Source: Streptosporangium roseum DSM 43021
Lineage (GTDB): Bacteria; Actinomycetota; Actinomycetes; Streptosporangiales; Streptosporangiaceae
Assembly: GCF_000024865.1 (NCBI RefSeq)
Contig: NC_013595.1
Location: 7,316,001 to 7,380,000, forward strand
Direction: 5' to 3'
DNA length: 64,000 nt
Position numbers and translations under genes: made by a program. The notes beneath the pieces were generated by a model, which saw only the letters and a list, made by a program, of their open reading frames with translations, was not told where the DNA came from and searched no databases. Positions 1 to 7,684 of this stretch are shown piece after piece; position 1 is the first letter of the stretch, and each line of letters begins with the position of its first letter.

Positions 1-1697
1 CCGGCCTGGACGCCGTCCACGCCGCCGGACCACAGCAATCCGCTACCGCCGCCGTCGTAGGGGGGCACGTCCGGGTTGCGCTCAACCTGAAACTCCCCGC
101 GCAACTGGCCGCCGTCGGGGTCCTTCAGGTCGGCGAACAGCCGCGGCGTGGTGGTGTTGGTCTCGGTGACGCTCTTGGTCACCACGATCGGCGCGGCGCG
201 CAGCGTGCCGACCGACGGGGTGGAGCCGTAGGTGACGATCAGTTTGGGCGGGTGCGCGTTCGCGCCGGTCATCTCCGAAGAGTGGAAGGACGCGCCGTAG
301 TACAGGGTGCCGGAGGTCCACTCGAACTTGGGGCGCAGCATCACCCCGTGGTTGGCGGTGCCGGTCATCCAGCCCTGCACCATCGAGGTGATCGGCCAGG
401 TCCACGACCGATATGGGGTGCTGGGTCCGCAGTCGTGCGGGTCCAGAACGGTCTGCTGTCCGGTGGTGGTGGTCGTCGGCTTGGTGTTGTAGGTGACGGA
501 CTGGGTCCAGGAACTGGTGACCTGCTGGACGGTGACACCCTGACCGATCTCACAGGAGGAGCTGCCGAAGCCCCACAGCTCCAGCTTGGCGTCGGTGACG
601 TTGAGGCCGGGCTGGCTGGTCAGCGAGGCCAGATCGAACTTCACCAGGCCGTAGGAGTTGTAGCGCCGCTGGACGCCGAGATCGTCATACCAGCTGCTGG
701 TCGTGCCGATGTGATCGGCTGAGGCGTTCGGTGTGGAGGGGTACATGCCGGTGACCGTGACGTCGGTCTGCGCGCCGAGTGTGGTGGTCGGGTCCACCGT
801 CACCGGGTATTTGGTGGTCGGGTCGGCCAGGAACGCCGGATCCGGTTTGAGGACAAGGACCTGCTGATCGCCCCCGCGCACCACACTGGTGTCGATCTTC
901 GCTTCGGCCGTCGCCGCCCCCGCCTGCTGCGGTGCTTCCCCTGCAGGTGAGTCGTACATGAACGGCTCGGGCGCGGAGGCGACCGTCTTGCCCTTGGCAT
1001 CGGTCAGCTTCAAGCCGCCCTGCTCGGTTTCGGCAAGGGTCAGCCCCTTGGTCTCGACCGGGATCTTGAACTCCACCGGCCCGCTAGGGCGTTCCCGCAG
1101 CACCACATCGTGCCGAAAGCCCGTGGGCAGAGCGGTGACCACCAGGTCGGCGCCCGCGCCAGCGGCGTCGGGGTAGGTGGCGACGTTGTCCTTGATCACG
1201 GGTTTGGGCAGCGCGGTGGGCCAGGTCAGCGCGAACGACTGCTCGTCGTCGCGAGACATCTTGGCCAGCGGCTTGCCCTCCCCACCGGGCGACAGTTCCA
1301 CGACCGCTTTGGCCGCACGCGGCCGCAGCACCCCGTTGTCCTCGATCAAGCTGGTGTCGACCGGCGTCCAGCGTTCGCCCTGGCGGATGCGGGCGACACC
1401 GCTGGTCGCCTCGACCGTGATCGTCCCGTCGGGGTTGCTGTAGGACAGGCTCGTCTCGGTCGTCTCATCGCTGATGAGAATCCGGCTGCCCTGCAGCCGG
1501 GCTGTCAGCGCCGCCGCCACCCGATCCGGGCGCTCGGTCACCTGCTTGGTCTGTGGTGTTTCCGGCTGCGGCGTCGGAGGTGCTACTGATCCTTGGGCTG
1601 CCTGCGCAGAGGAGGCCAGCAACGCGGCTGCGAGCCCCACGACCATGACTCGGTGGAGCGTTTTACGCCGGCGTAGCGGCGTGGAAGAGCGGACCAA
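1..1697 (-). CDS. Secreted DNRLRE-domain protein, N-terminal part (cut by window edge)
   Basis: About 565 codons are visible; the C-terminus lies beyond position 1. I chose the TTG at 1697 because it gives a basic n-region (LRRRKTLHR) before a hydrophobic stretch ending ALLASSAQA, a good signal peptide; an ATG at 1646 would cut off the basic part. After the signal come the motifs RQGERWTPVDTSL and YPVTVDPT, then a beta-rich segment (about residues 300-470) typical of the DNRLRE domain: SYGLVKFDL, DAKLELWG, SSWTQSVTYNTKP, SMVQGWMTG. In actinomycetes this N-terminal architecture usually heads very large cell-wall, RHS or polymorphic-toxin proteins, so a C-terminal toxin or repeat region outside the window is likely but unseen. 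Exported; substrate unknown. Confidence 0.75.
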   Translation of the reverse strand, partial: MVRSSTPLRRRKTLHRVMVVGLAAALLASSAQAAQGSVAPPTPQPETPQTKQVTERPDRVAAALTARLQGSRILISDETTETSLSYSNPDGTITVEATSGVARIRQGERWTPVDTSLIEDNGVLRPRAAKAVVELSPGGEGKPLAKMSRDDEQSFALTWPTALPKPVIKDNVATYPDAAGAGADLVVTALPTGFRHDVVLRERPSGPVEFKIPVETKGLTLAETEQGGLKLTDAKGKTVASAPEPFMYDSPAGEAPQQAGAATAEAKIDTSVVRGGDQQVLVLKPDPAFLADPTTKYPVTVDPTTTLGAQTDVTVTGMYPSTPNASADHIGTTSSWYDDLGVQRRYNSYGLVKFDLASLTSQPGLNVTDAKLELWGFGSSSCEIGQGVTVQQVTSSWTQSVTYNTKPTTTTTGQQTVLDPHDCGPSTPYRSWTWPITSMVQGWMTGTANHGVMLRPKFEWTSGTLYYGASFHSSEMTGANAHPPKLIVTYGSTPSVGTLRAAPIVVTKSVTETNTTTPRLFADLKDPDGGQLRGEFQVERNPDVPPYDGGGSGLLWSGGVDGVQA

Positions 1698-2784
1698 AAA
1701 GGGGGAGTCCACCCAACCTCCATTCGGAGAGGGAGTGCAAAACGATCAAACTGTATAACCAAGATCAGAACGCTTACCAGGGTGTTCAAGATCACAAAAA
1801 GTGCATGCCAGACACTCTTCTCAACTTGCGAAAAATAGTTCAAGCTGACTCGCGAGTGACGAAAACGATCAACGCGTCATACGTTGGTCAAAAGAGTTTC
1901 ACCCAGATCAAGGACGCAAAGCGGCCCGTATGCATCGTCGACCATAGGGGCGGCAAACATCGCGACTACTCGCTGTCCGTCGATCGGCCGTCCACCTCGC
2001 CGAACACGCCCGGGCCACTGGTGGATAGAGCGCTGTGCCATCACCAAGCCGGCCGCCCGGTCAAGGCAGGCGAGATCCCTCCACCAGCAGGGCAAGCGGG
2101 TGGCCGGAGCTGCCGCCTCGGACGATGCGCCCAGCAGCTGACAGCCCGGATGCGCGTCCAGGACACAACCGGTTCCGCGGCGCCTGCCTATCGCGAGCGC
2201 CGCTCTACCTCTCGGTACCTTGCGGGAACATCCGATCCCGCAAAATCTACATAAGGAACAAATAAATACGCACACGCCAGGTTTGAGAAAATGACTTGTC
2301 AAATGAGTGCGCGTCAGGCGACTTTGGGTGACCGAATTGCAGGGACAGAAAATCGACGCGGAGAAGCGCACGGTGACTGCTCGGACGACTCTCCGTAATT
2401 CGATGACTGACAGTGCGACTCTCAGAGCCAGGTCGCACACGGTAGAGCGAGGTGGTGTCGGCGGTGAATCAGGCCGGCAACAGGAGCGCCAAAAGCCTCT
2501 GCGGGCCGATGGACCTGAGGCCGCCGAAGGCGTCGTTCTGCCGGCAGCGAGGCTGCGAGAAGTTCATGGCCGGATCAGGACAGTGAGAAGCCCGTGGCCG
2601 GATAGGGACGGTGTCGGCGCCGCCGGGAGCAAGGCGGCCGACTGCCGAGTGGGACACGACCACACGCCTTCACCGGGTGCGGCGATCCGGCCATGAGACC
2701 GGCTGGAACGATCGCCACGGACCCGGCACAGGTCCGGGGTCCGCGCCGGAGCTGCGGCGACAGGCGATACAGGTCCGGGCCGGG
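1698..2784. other. Gene-poor, lower-GC stretch with no supported gene
   Basis: About 1.1 kb without a convincing gene. The longest open frames (for example 1877-2440 on the minus strand) have irregular composition, several Cys/Trp clusters, no recognised motif and no ribosome binding site. AT content is visibly higher than elsewhere from about 1730 to 2450. An imperfect inverted repeat with 8-bp arms (GATCAACG at 1867-1874, CGTTGGTC at 1882-1889) lies upstream of the DNRLRE gene and could be an operator. The stretch may mark the edge of an accessory segment or hold decayed genes. Confidence 0.5.
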
Positions 2785-3684
2785 CTACGGGGCGGCGGCG
2801 ATCTCCTCCAGGCGGGCGGCGAGGCGGTCGGAGGCGCCGTCGGCCAGGGCGGCCACGGCGCGCCACCAGGCGAACCACTCGCCGCTGCGCCACATCCAGT
2901 CGACGCGCTCGATCGCGGCGATGACGTCGCCCCTGACCCGCCACGGCTCACCGGCCTGCCCGGTGGAGGCGCCGTGGCGCAGGGCCCAGCCGCGCAGGAT
3001 TCCGGCGGCCTCGGCGTCCACCGGCTGCGCGTAGGGGTCGGGGTGCTCGTCCAACCGGTGCGGGCCGAGACCGGCCGCCACGCCCCAGCTCCACTGGGCC
3101 TCGGCCGGGCGGGAGTAGCGCAGCGAGTCGAAGTCCAGGTTGGAGCCGAGATCGCCGTCCGGGCGGCGGATCACCACCGCGTCGAGCCGGCCCCCCGCGT
3201 CGAAGGAGACCACGATCCGCCGGCCGGGAGCGGCGTCCTCGGGCAGCTCGACCCGGTCCTCCGCCTGCCAGGAGTTCAGGTCGGTCACCGCGACCGGCCG
3301 GCCCCAGGCCTCGTCCGCGACGTCGTCGGCGACCCAGGCGGCGAGCATCTCCAGCACGGTCAGGTCGGTCCACGGGTCGACGGCGGTCGCGCTGCGGAGC
3401 ACCTCGTCCGGGGCAGGCAGCTTGCCGCCGCGCTCCCGTCGCCACCACCCCTCCCCCAGGTCACGGGTGCCGACCAGCAGCCCGGCCAGCGCCGCGAGCT
3501 CGGTGGACCTGCGGGTCAGCGGGGCGCCCCGGGCGAGGTCGGCGCAGCGTGCGACGCGGTCGGCGCCGAGCGCGGCCCCCGCCTCGCGGAGCAGGACACC
3601 CGCGTCGGGTCGCTCCTCACCCAGCAGGTCACGGATCAGTCGTCTGGCCTCGGTTCGGGCGTCCTCCGCACGTTCCTCGCGCAT
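2785..3684 (-). CDS. Hypothetical protein, about 299 aa
   Basis: I do not recognise this family. The ATG at 3684 begins MREERAEDARTEARRL; the frame stays open far upstream, but that extension crosses a tandem-repeat region and the antisense of mnhG, so it is not used. The N-terminal third is helical, Arg/Glu/Ala-rich and acidic-basic mixed; the rest is rich in Trp (for example WSWGVAAGLG and WMWRSGEWFAWWRAVAAL near the C-terminus). There is no signal peptide or membrane segment, so it is probably cytoplasmic. It lies downstream of the Mrp operon on the same strand but is separated from it by 230 bp of repeats, so co-transcription is uncertain. Codon usage supports a real gene. Confidence 0.65.
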   Translation of the reverse strand: MREERAEDARTEARRLIRDLLGEERPDAGVLLREAGAALGADRVARCADLARGAPLTRRSTELAALAGLLVGTRDLGEGWWRRERGGKLPAPDEVLRSATAVDPWTDLTVLEMLAAWVADDVADEAWGRPVAVTDLNSWQAEDRVELPEDAAPGRRIVVSFDAGGRLDAVVIRRPDGDLGSNLDFDSLRYSRPAEAQWSWGVAAGLGPHRLDEHPDPYAQPVDAEAAGILRGWALRHGASTGQAGEPWRVRGDVIAAIERVDWMWRSGEWFAWWRAVAALADGASDRLAARLEEIAAAP

Positions 3685-3710
3685 ACGGGCCACGTTACGC
3701 CGGGCGATCG

Positions 3711-3933
3711 TCACGCGCGAGGGTCGCGGAGCCGGATGCCCCTCCCAGCACATCGCCCTGCCGAGCGCTCCCCGCACAACACCGCCCTGCCGAAACGCCT
3801 GCCGAGCATTCTCCGCACAACACCGCCCTGCCGAAACGCCCTGCCGAAACGCCCTGCCGAGCGCTCCCCGAACTCGGGCCGTGGACACCGGCGTCTCAGC
3901 CCGCCGGGCGGGCCTCACGCGCGAGGGTCGCGG
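3711..3933. repeat. Tandem repeats bounded by a copied mnhG 3' end
   Basis: From 3756 to 3868 the units CCCTGCCGAGCGCTCC, CCGCACAACACCG and CCCTGCCGAAACG recur in an irregular tandem series (two long units of about 41 bp, then short 13-bp units). The block is bounded by a 19-bp direct repeat, TCACGCGCGAGGGTCGCGG, at 3711-3729 and 3915-3933. The second copy is the stop codon and last codons (RDPRA) of mnhG, so the first is a duplicated mnhG tail. Confidence 0.8.
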
Positions 3934-4244
3934 GGTGGGATGGCCGTGCCGTCGTCGTCCGGCGTCCGCGCCCGGTAGGCCGCCCGTCCCACCATGTAGG
4001 CGGCCACCGTCGCCGTGATCACCTGGAAGAGGCCGACCAGCAGCAACGTCCCGGCCGTCGTCCAGGTGGGCTCGCGCAGCCACATGGCCAGCAGGATCAG
4101 GTGCAGGCCCAGGACCTGGGGCTTGGTCGCCGGGTGCATGCGCGACAGAGTGTCGGGGAACCGGTACATCCCCACCCCCGCCGCGAACGCGAGCGCGGCG
4201 CCCAGCAGCAGGCACGCGGCGGCGGCCGCGTCCAGCGCGGTCAA
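3915..4244 (-). CDS. mnhG: Na+/H+ antiporter subunit G (MrpG/MnhG)
   Basis: A small membrane subunit of the Mrp multi-subunit cation/proton antiporter. The 109-residue product has three predicted membrane helices and the family signature GMYRFPDTLSRMHPATKPQVLGL in its first half, followed by two hydrophobic segments and a short Asp/Arg tail. The start is the TTG at 4244, which overlaps the mnhF stop (TTGA), so translation is probably coupled; it matches the usual family length of 110-125 aa, whereas the longer open frame runs through mnhF. It is the last gene of the operon. The tail-end 19 bp are copied 204 bp downstream. Confidence 0.9.
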   Translation of the reverse strand: MTALDAAAAACLLLGAALAFAAGVGMYRFPDTLSRMHPATKPQVLGLHLILLAMWLREPTWTTAGTLLLVGLFQVITATVAAYMVGRAAYRARTPDDDGTAIPPRDPRA

Positions 4245-4501
4245 CGCGCCCTGCCCGAGAAGAACCTGGCCAGCGAGACCGATCCGACGAACCCGAGCAT
4301 GGCCAGCACCAGCAGCACCGGCAGCGCGGAGTACTCGTCGAGCACCGCGGCCCCCGTACCGATCCCGCACATGATCACGGCGGTGAGCACGTCCAGGGCG
4401 ACCGCCCGGTCCAGCATGGAGGGGCCGCGCACCAGCCGGTAAAGCGTCAGCGCCGCCGCGCAGCCGAGCAGCGCCAGCGCCGCCAGATACACCGTCGTCA
4501 C
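4241..4501 (-). CDS. mnhF: Na+/H+ antiporter subunit F (MrpF/MnhF)
   Basis: An 86-residue subunit with three membrane helices and the characteristic VRGPSMLDRAVALDVLTA loop, matching MrpF in size and motif. It belongs to the hydrophobic part of the Mrp complex in the cytoplasmic membrane. The GTG start at 4501 lies just after the third copy of a 35-bp tandem repeat derived from the end of mnhE. Each copy carries AGGAGGAACTGCGGTGA, so the Shine-Dalgarno sequence and GTGA start-stop overlap expected for coupling to mnhE are kept despite the insertion. Its stop overlaps the mnhG start. Confidence 0.9.
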   Translation of the reverse strand: MTTVYLAALALLGCAAALTLYRLVRGPSMLDRAVALDVLTAVIMCGIGTGAAVLDEYSALPVLLVLAMLGFVGSVSLARFFSGRAR

Positions 4502-4600
4502 CGCAGTTCCTCCTGGTCGGCTCGGGTGCCTGTCACCGCAGTTCCTCCTGGTCGGCTCGGGTGCCTGTCACCGCAGTTCCTCCTGGTCGGCTCGGGTGCC
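4497..4600 (-). repeat. 35-bp tandem triplication at the mnhE/mnhF junction forming minicistrons
   Basis: Three near-perfect copies of a 35-bp unit begin at 4501, 4536 and 4571. On the coding strand each contains AGGAGGAACTGCGGTGA. Copy three is the true end of mnhE (TRADQEELR, stop). The two extra copies each form a reading frame of 12 codons (VTGTRADQEELR) beginning with GTG and ending in TGA. Every GTG overlaps the preceding TGA by GTGA, so ribosomes could pass mnhE, mini-ORF, mini-ORF, mnhF by coupled re-initiation. Confidence 0.9.
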
Positions 4601-5119
4601 GAAGGCCGCCACGATGCGGCTCTCCAGCCGGGTCACGTCATCCTGGACGATCTCCTGGACGTCGCCCGTGATGCCGAGCACGTGCAGCACCAGCTCCCTC
4701 TCCCTGCCGTGCACCTCAAGGACCAGGCTGCCCGGCAGCGCCGACAGCGCCACCGTGATCAGCACGGCCATGACCTCCGACGACGAGCGCAGCCGTACCT
4801 CGACGATGTGGACCGGTGGCAGCGCGCCCAGGCGCAGTGCCCAGAACGCGACGCGGAAGCTGGAGACCACCAGGTCCCCCGCGAAGCGGACCAGGAAGAC
4901 GAGTGCCGCGAAAGGATGGACGCGGAGGCCGGTGTTCACCACCGGGAGGGGCAGCAGCCAGACCACGACCAGCCCGCCCAGCAGGCCGCCGAGCACGTTC
5001 CCCACGCTGAGGTCGCCCCAGAGCAGCAGCCAGACCACCGTGAGCCAGGCCACCTGCGACAGCGGGACGGGCCTGCCCAGCAGCCTGGGGACGCGGCTCG
5101 GGCCGCTCCGCCCGCTCAC
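4568..5119 (-). CDS. mnhE: Na+/H+ antiporter subunit E (MrpE/MnhE)
   Basis: A 183-residue MrpE. The N-terminal 30 residues are basic, followed by hydrophobic segments (VAWLTVVWLLLWG, VLGGLLGGLVVVWLLPLPVV) and the soluble C-terminal half typical of the family, including FRVAFWALRLG, the segment VMAVLITVALSALPGSLVLEV and LVLHVLGI. The start is GTG at 5119, overlapping the mnhD stop (GTGA); the much longer open frame upstream is antisense to nothing useful and crosses mnhD in another phase. The last 30 bp are the parent copy of the 35-bp tandem array. Role: accessory membrane subunit of the Mrp antiporter; no catalytic residues of its own are known. Confidence 0.9.
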   Translation of the reverse strand: MSGRSGPSRVPRLLGRPVPLSQVAWLTVVWLLLWGDLSVGNVLGGLLGGLVVVWLLPLPVVNTGLRVHPFAALVFLVRFAGDLVVSSFRVAFWALRLGALPPVHIVEVRLRSSSEVMAVLITVALSALPGSLVLEVHGRERELVLHVLGITGDVQEIVQDDVTRLESRIVAAFGTRADQEELR

Positions 5120-6705
5120 CGCTCGCCTCCGAGCACCGCTGAGATGTACGGCTCGCGGGCCATCAGCTCGCCGGCGGTCCGTTCCGCGAGGGCGGACAGC
5201 GGTCCGGCCAGCACGGTGAACGACAGGGCCAGCGCCACCAGGGCCATCGCGGAGCCGAGCAGCGGGAGCGGGATGGTCGAGCTGGTGACGATCGCGCGGC
5301 CGGTGATCCCCTCGGTGCCGGTCGCCCGGATGACGGGGGTCTCCTCCCCCTCCAGCACGGTCCCCACCTTCTTGATCATCCCGGGGGGCGGTGTCCGCCA
5401 GAACGCCTTGTTCCACGTCGTGGCCACTGCGTACAGGGTGAGCAGGCTCGTCACCAGGCTCCCCACCACCAGGGTGATCGCCATGGGACTGCCGTCGGCC
5501 ACCCCCGCCTGGATCAGCGTCAGCTTGCCGAGGAAGCCGGACATCGGCGGGATGCCCGCCAGGTTCATCGCGGGGACGAAGAAGAGCACCGCGATCAGGG
5601 GCGCCAGCCTCATCAGGCCTCCCAGCCGGTCCAGTGAGGTCGTGCCGGTACGGCGCTCGATCAGCCCGGTCACCAGGAAGAGGCTGGTCTGCACGGTGAT
5701 GTGGTGGACGACGTAGAACACCGCGCCCGCCATGCCCAGGACGGAGGAGAGCGCGACCCCGAACACCATGTAGCCGATATGGCTGACCAGGGTGAAGGAG
5801 AGCATCCGTTTGATGTCGGTCTGGGCCACCGCGCCGAACACCCCGACCAGCATGGTCAGCAGGGCCGCCCACATCAGCAGGCCGCTCACCGGGCCGCCGG
5901 GGAACAGCAGCGCCTCCAGACGGATGATCGAGTAGATGCCGACCTTGGTGAGCAGCCCGGCGAAGAGCGCCGTCGCCGGAGCGGGCGCGGTCGGATAGGA
6001 GTCGGGCAGCCATGCCGACATCGGGAAGATCGCGGCCTTGACCACGAAGACCAGCAGCAGCAACAGCTCCACCAGCAGCTTGACGTGCTCGGGCAGCACG
6101 GAGAACCGCTCGGCGAGCTGGGCGGTCGACACGGTGCCGGTCGCGCCGTAGGCCACCGCGATCCCGACCAGGAACAGCATCGACGACGCCAGCCCTATCA
6201 CCACGTAGGTCGCGCCCGCCCGGATGCGGGACTCGGTCCCGCCGAAGGTGAGCAGCACGTAGGACCCGCTGAGCAGCATCTCGAACGCGACGAAGAGGTT
6301 GAACAGGTCACCGGCGAGGAAGGCGTCCGACACTCCGGCGACCATGATGAGGTAGGCCGGGTGGAAGATCGACAGGGGGGCGGTGCGCTCCTGGTCGGCG
6401 TAGGCCTGCGAGATGGAGTAGACCATCACGCACAGCGTCACCGCCGAGGAGACCACCAGCATCAGCGTGGAGAGCCGGTCGGCGACCAGGGCGATGCCGA
6501 TCGGCGCACCCCAGCCTCCGGCGTAGGTCACCAGCGGCCCGCCGGTGTCGGCCGCAACCAGCAGGACGGATGAGACCACCAGCACGGTCGTGAGCGTGAC
6601 CACGCTGATGAGCGACTGGAGCCCGCGCAGCCGCCCTCCGATGGCCAGCTTGAGCCCGGCGGCCAGCAGCGGCAGCACCACCGGCACCGGGATCAGCACC
6701 TCCAC
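5116..6705 (-). CDS. mnhD: Na+/H+ antiporter subunit D (MrpD/MnhD)
   Basis: A 529-residue proton-translocating subunit homologous to NuoL/M/N of complex I. About 14 membrane helices are seen. The proton-pathway region contains LFNLFVAFEMLLSGSYVLL (with the conserved Glu) and FVVKAAIFPMSAWLPDSYPTAP (conserved Lys and Pro), then TDIKRMLSFTLVSHIGYM and NLAGIPPMSGFLGK. The GTG start at 6705 (VEVLIPVPVVLP) follows a GGGAGGG ribosome site; the frame is open upstream but there it reads the mnhC tail out of phase. A non-coding, GC-rich gap of 160 bp (6706-6865) separates it from mnhC. Its stop overlaps mnhE. Residues about 430-465 form a soluble loop (GEETPVIRATGTEGITG). Confidence 0.93.
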   Translation of the reverse strand: MEVLIPVPVVLPLLAAGLKLAIGGRLRGLQSLISVVTLTTVLVVSSVLLVAADTGGPLVTYAGGWGAPIGIALVADRLSTLMLVVSSAVTLCVMVYSISQAYADQERTAPLSIFHPAYLIMVAGVSDAFLAGDLFNLFVAFEMLLSGSYVLLTFGGTESRIRAGATYVVIGLASSMLFLVGIAVAYGATGTVSTAQLAERFSVLPEHVKLLVELLLLLVFVVKAAIFPMSAWLPDSYPTAPAPATALFAGLLTKVGIYSIIRLEALLFPGGPVSGLLMWAALLTMLVGVFGAVAQTDIKRMLSFTLVSHIGYMVFGVALSSVLGMAGAVFYVVHHITVQTSLFLVTGLIERRTGTTSLDRLGGLMRLAPLIAVLFFVPAMNLAGIPPMSGFLGKLTLIQAGVADGSPMAITLVVGSLVTSLLTLYAVATTWNKAFWRTPPPGMIKKVGTVLEGEETPVIRATGTEGITGRAIVTSSTIPLPLLGSAMALVALALSFTVLAGPLSALAERTAGELMAREPYISAVLGGER

Positions 6706-6865
6706 CGGCCCTCCCCGCCCGCACCACACGCCCCCGGCACGGCAGGGCACTCCCGGGCCCCGGGTACGGCCCGCCTCCCCGGCGCTCCCGCGCCCGGCTC
6801 GGCCCACCACCCCCGGCCCCCCGGTGGCCTGCCGCCCATCGTGTGCACGGCCTGTGGCACCGTCA

Positions 6866-7684
6866 TCAGTCGTCCCCCTCCAGATCCGGATCCTGCGCCC
6901 TGGCCTGCCGCTCCCGGTCGGCCCGGATGGCCGCTCGCATCTGCTTGCGCGCCTCGCGCTGGCGGATCCGGAACCGCCTGCGGATCTCCCGCTCCCGCTC
7001 GGCCTGCTCCCGCTCCCTGCGGGCGAATTCCGCGCGCAGCTTGCCGACCCGTTCCTGCCTGCTCTCCTTCGACGCCGCCTCGGCGCGCCGGGCCTCGGCG
7101 AGCCGCTCCTCGATCTGCTCGCTGGACAGTCCGGCGTCCTTGTGCGCCTGGAGCCAGCGGCCCAGGTCGACGTTGACGTCCAGGATCTGGCGCTCCAGCT
7201 CCTGGGCCTCCCGGTGCTCCCTCTCGTGCCGCGCGGCCTCCAGCCGGGCGAGCTCCTCGCGCTGCTCCCGGACCAGCCGCCGGTAGGCGTCCTGCTTGGC
7301 GAGCACGGCCTGGGTGAGCTCCCCGCGCCGGGCGCGCAGCCGTACCCTGCGGTCCTCGGTGTCGTCCTGAACCTCGTCACCGCCGGTGAGCTGCCAGGAC
7401 CGGTGGACCACGGCGAGCAGGAACGCGGTGACGCCCAGGGTGATCACGATGGAGGTGAGCACCATCGCCTGCGGCAGCGGGTCGGCCATCCGCTCCGGGT
7501 CGGACCTGCCGAGGATCGGCGGCTCCCCCACGGGGCCGCCGACGGTGAGGATCAGCAGGTTCACCCCGTTGCCGAGGAGGATGACGCCGACCAGCAGCCG
7601 GATCAGGCTCCGCTCCAGCAGGAGCGTCACCCCGGCCGTCACCAGCGTCCCCGACACCAGCAGAGGCAGCAGCGAGATGGTCAC
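6866..7684 (-). CDS. mnhC: MrpC/MnhC antiporter subunit with unusual long charged coiled-coil tail
   Basis: Residues 1-100 are a standard NuoK-like MrpC: three membrane helices, SLIRLLVGVILLGNGVNLLIL, then PERMADPLPQAMVLTSIVI. Family members normally end near 110-170 aa. Here the same frame continues to 272 aa with about 160 extremely charged residues (for example ARLEAARHEREHREAQELER, RREREQAEREREIRRRF, RQREARKQMRAAIRADRER) predicted to form a long cytoplasmic coiled coil, broken once near HKDAGLSSEQ. The start is GTG at 7684, overlapping the mnhAB stop (GTGA). There is no sign of a frameshift, since both parts share one frame and consistent third-position GC. The tail could scaffold the complex or bind a partner; that is inference. 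Confidence 0.88.
   Translation of the reverse strand: MTISLLPLLVSGTLVTAGVTLLLERSLIRLLVGVILLGNGVNLLILTVGGPVGEPPILGRSDPERMADPLPQAMVLTSIVITLGVTAFLLAVVHRSWQLTGGDEVQDDTEDRRVRLRARRGELTQAVLAKQDAYRRLVREQREELARLEAARHEREHREAQELERQILDVNVDLGRWLQAHKDAGLSSEQIEERLAEARRAEAASKESRQERVGKLRAEFARREREQAEREREIRRRFRIRQREARKQMRAAIRADRERQARAQDPDLEGDD

Noticed and set aside
1877..2440. 187-codon minus-strand open frame in the gene-poor stretch
   Set aside because: Erratic composition, clustered Cys and Trp, no motif and no ribosome site; another frame on the plus strand is equally open.
3756..3868. Possible CRISPR array
   Set aside because: Units are of unequal length and abut without unique spacers; no cas gene is present.
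2611..3978. Long plus-strand open frame over the hypothetical gene
   Set aside because: Antisense to a gene with better codon usage; sequence is Pro/Arg/Gly-rich and typical of a GC-driven shadow.
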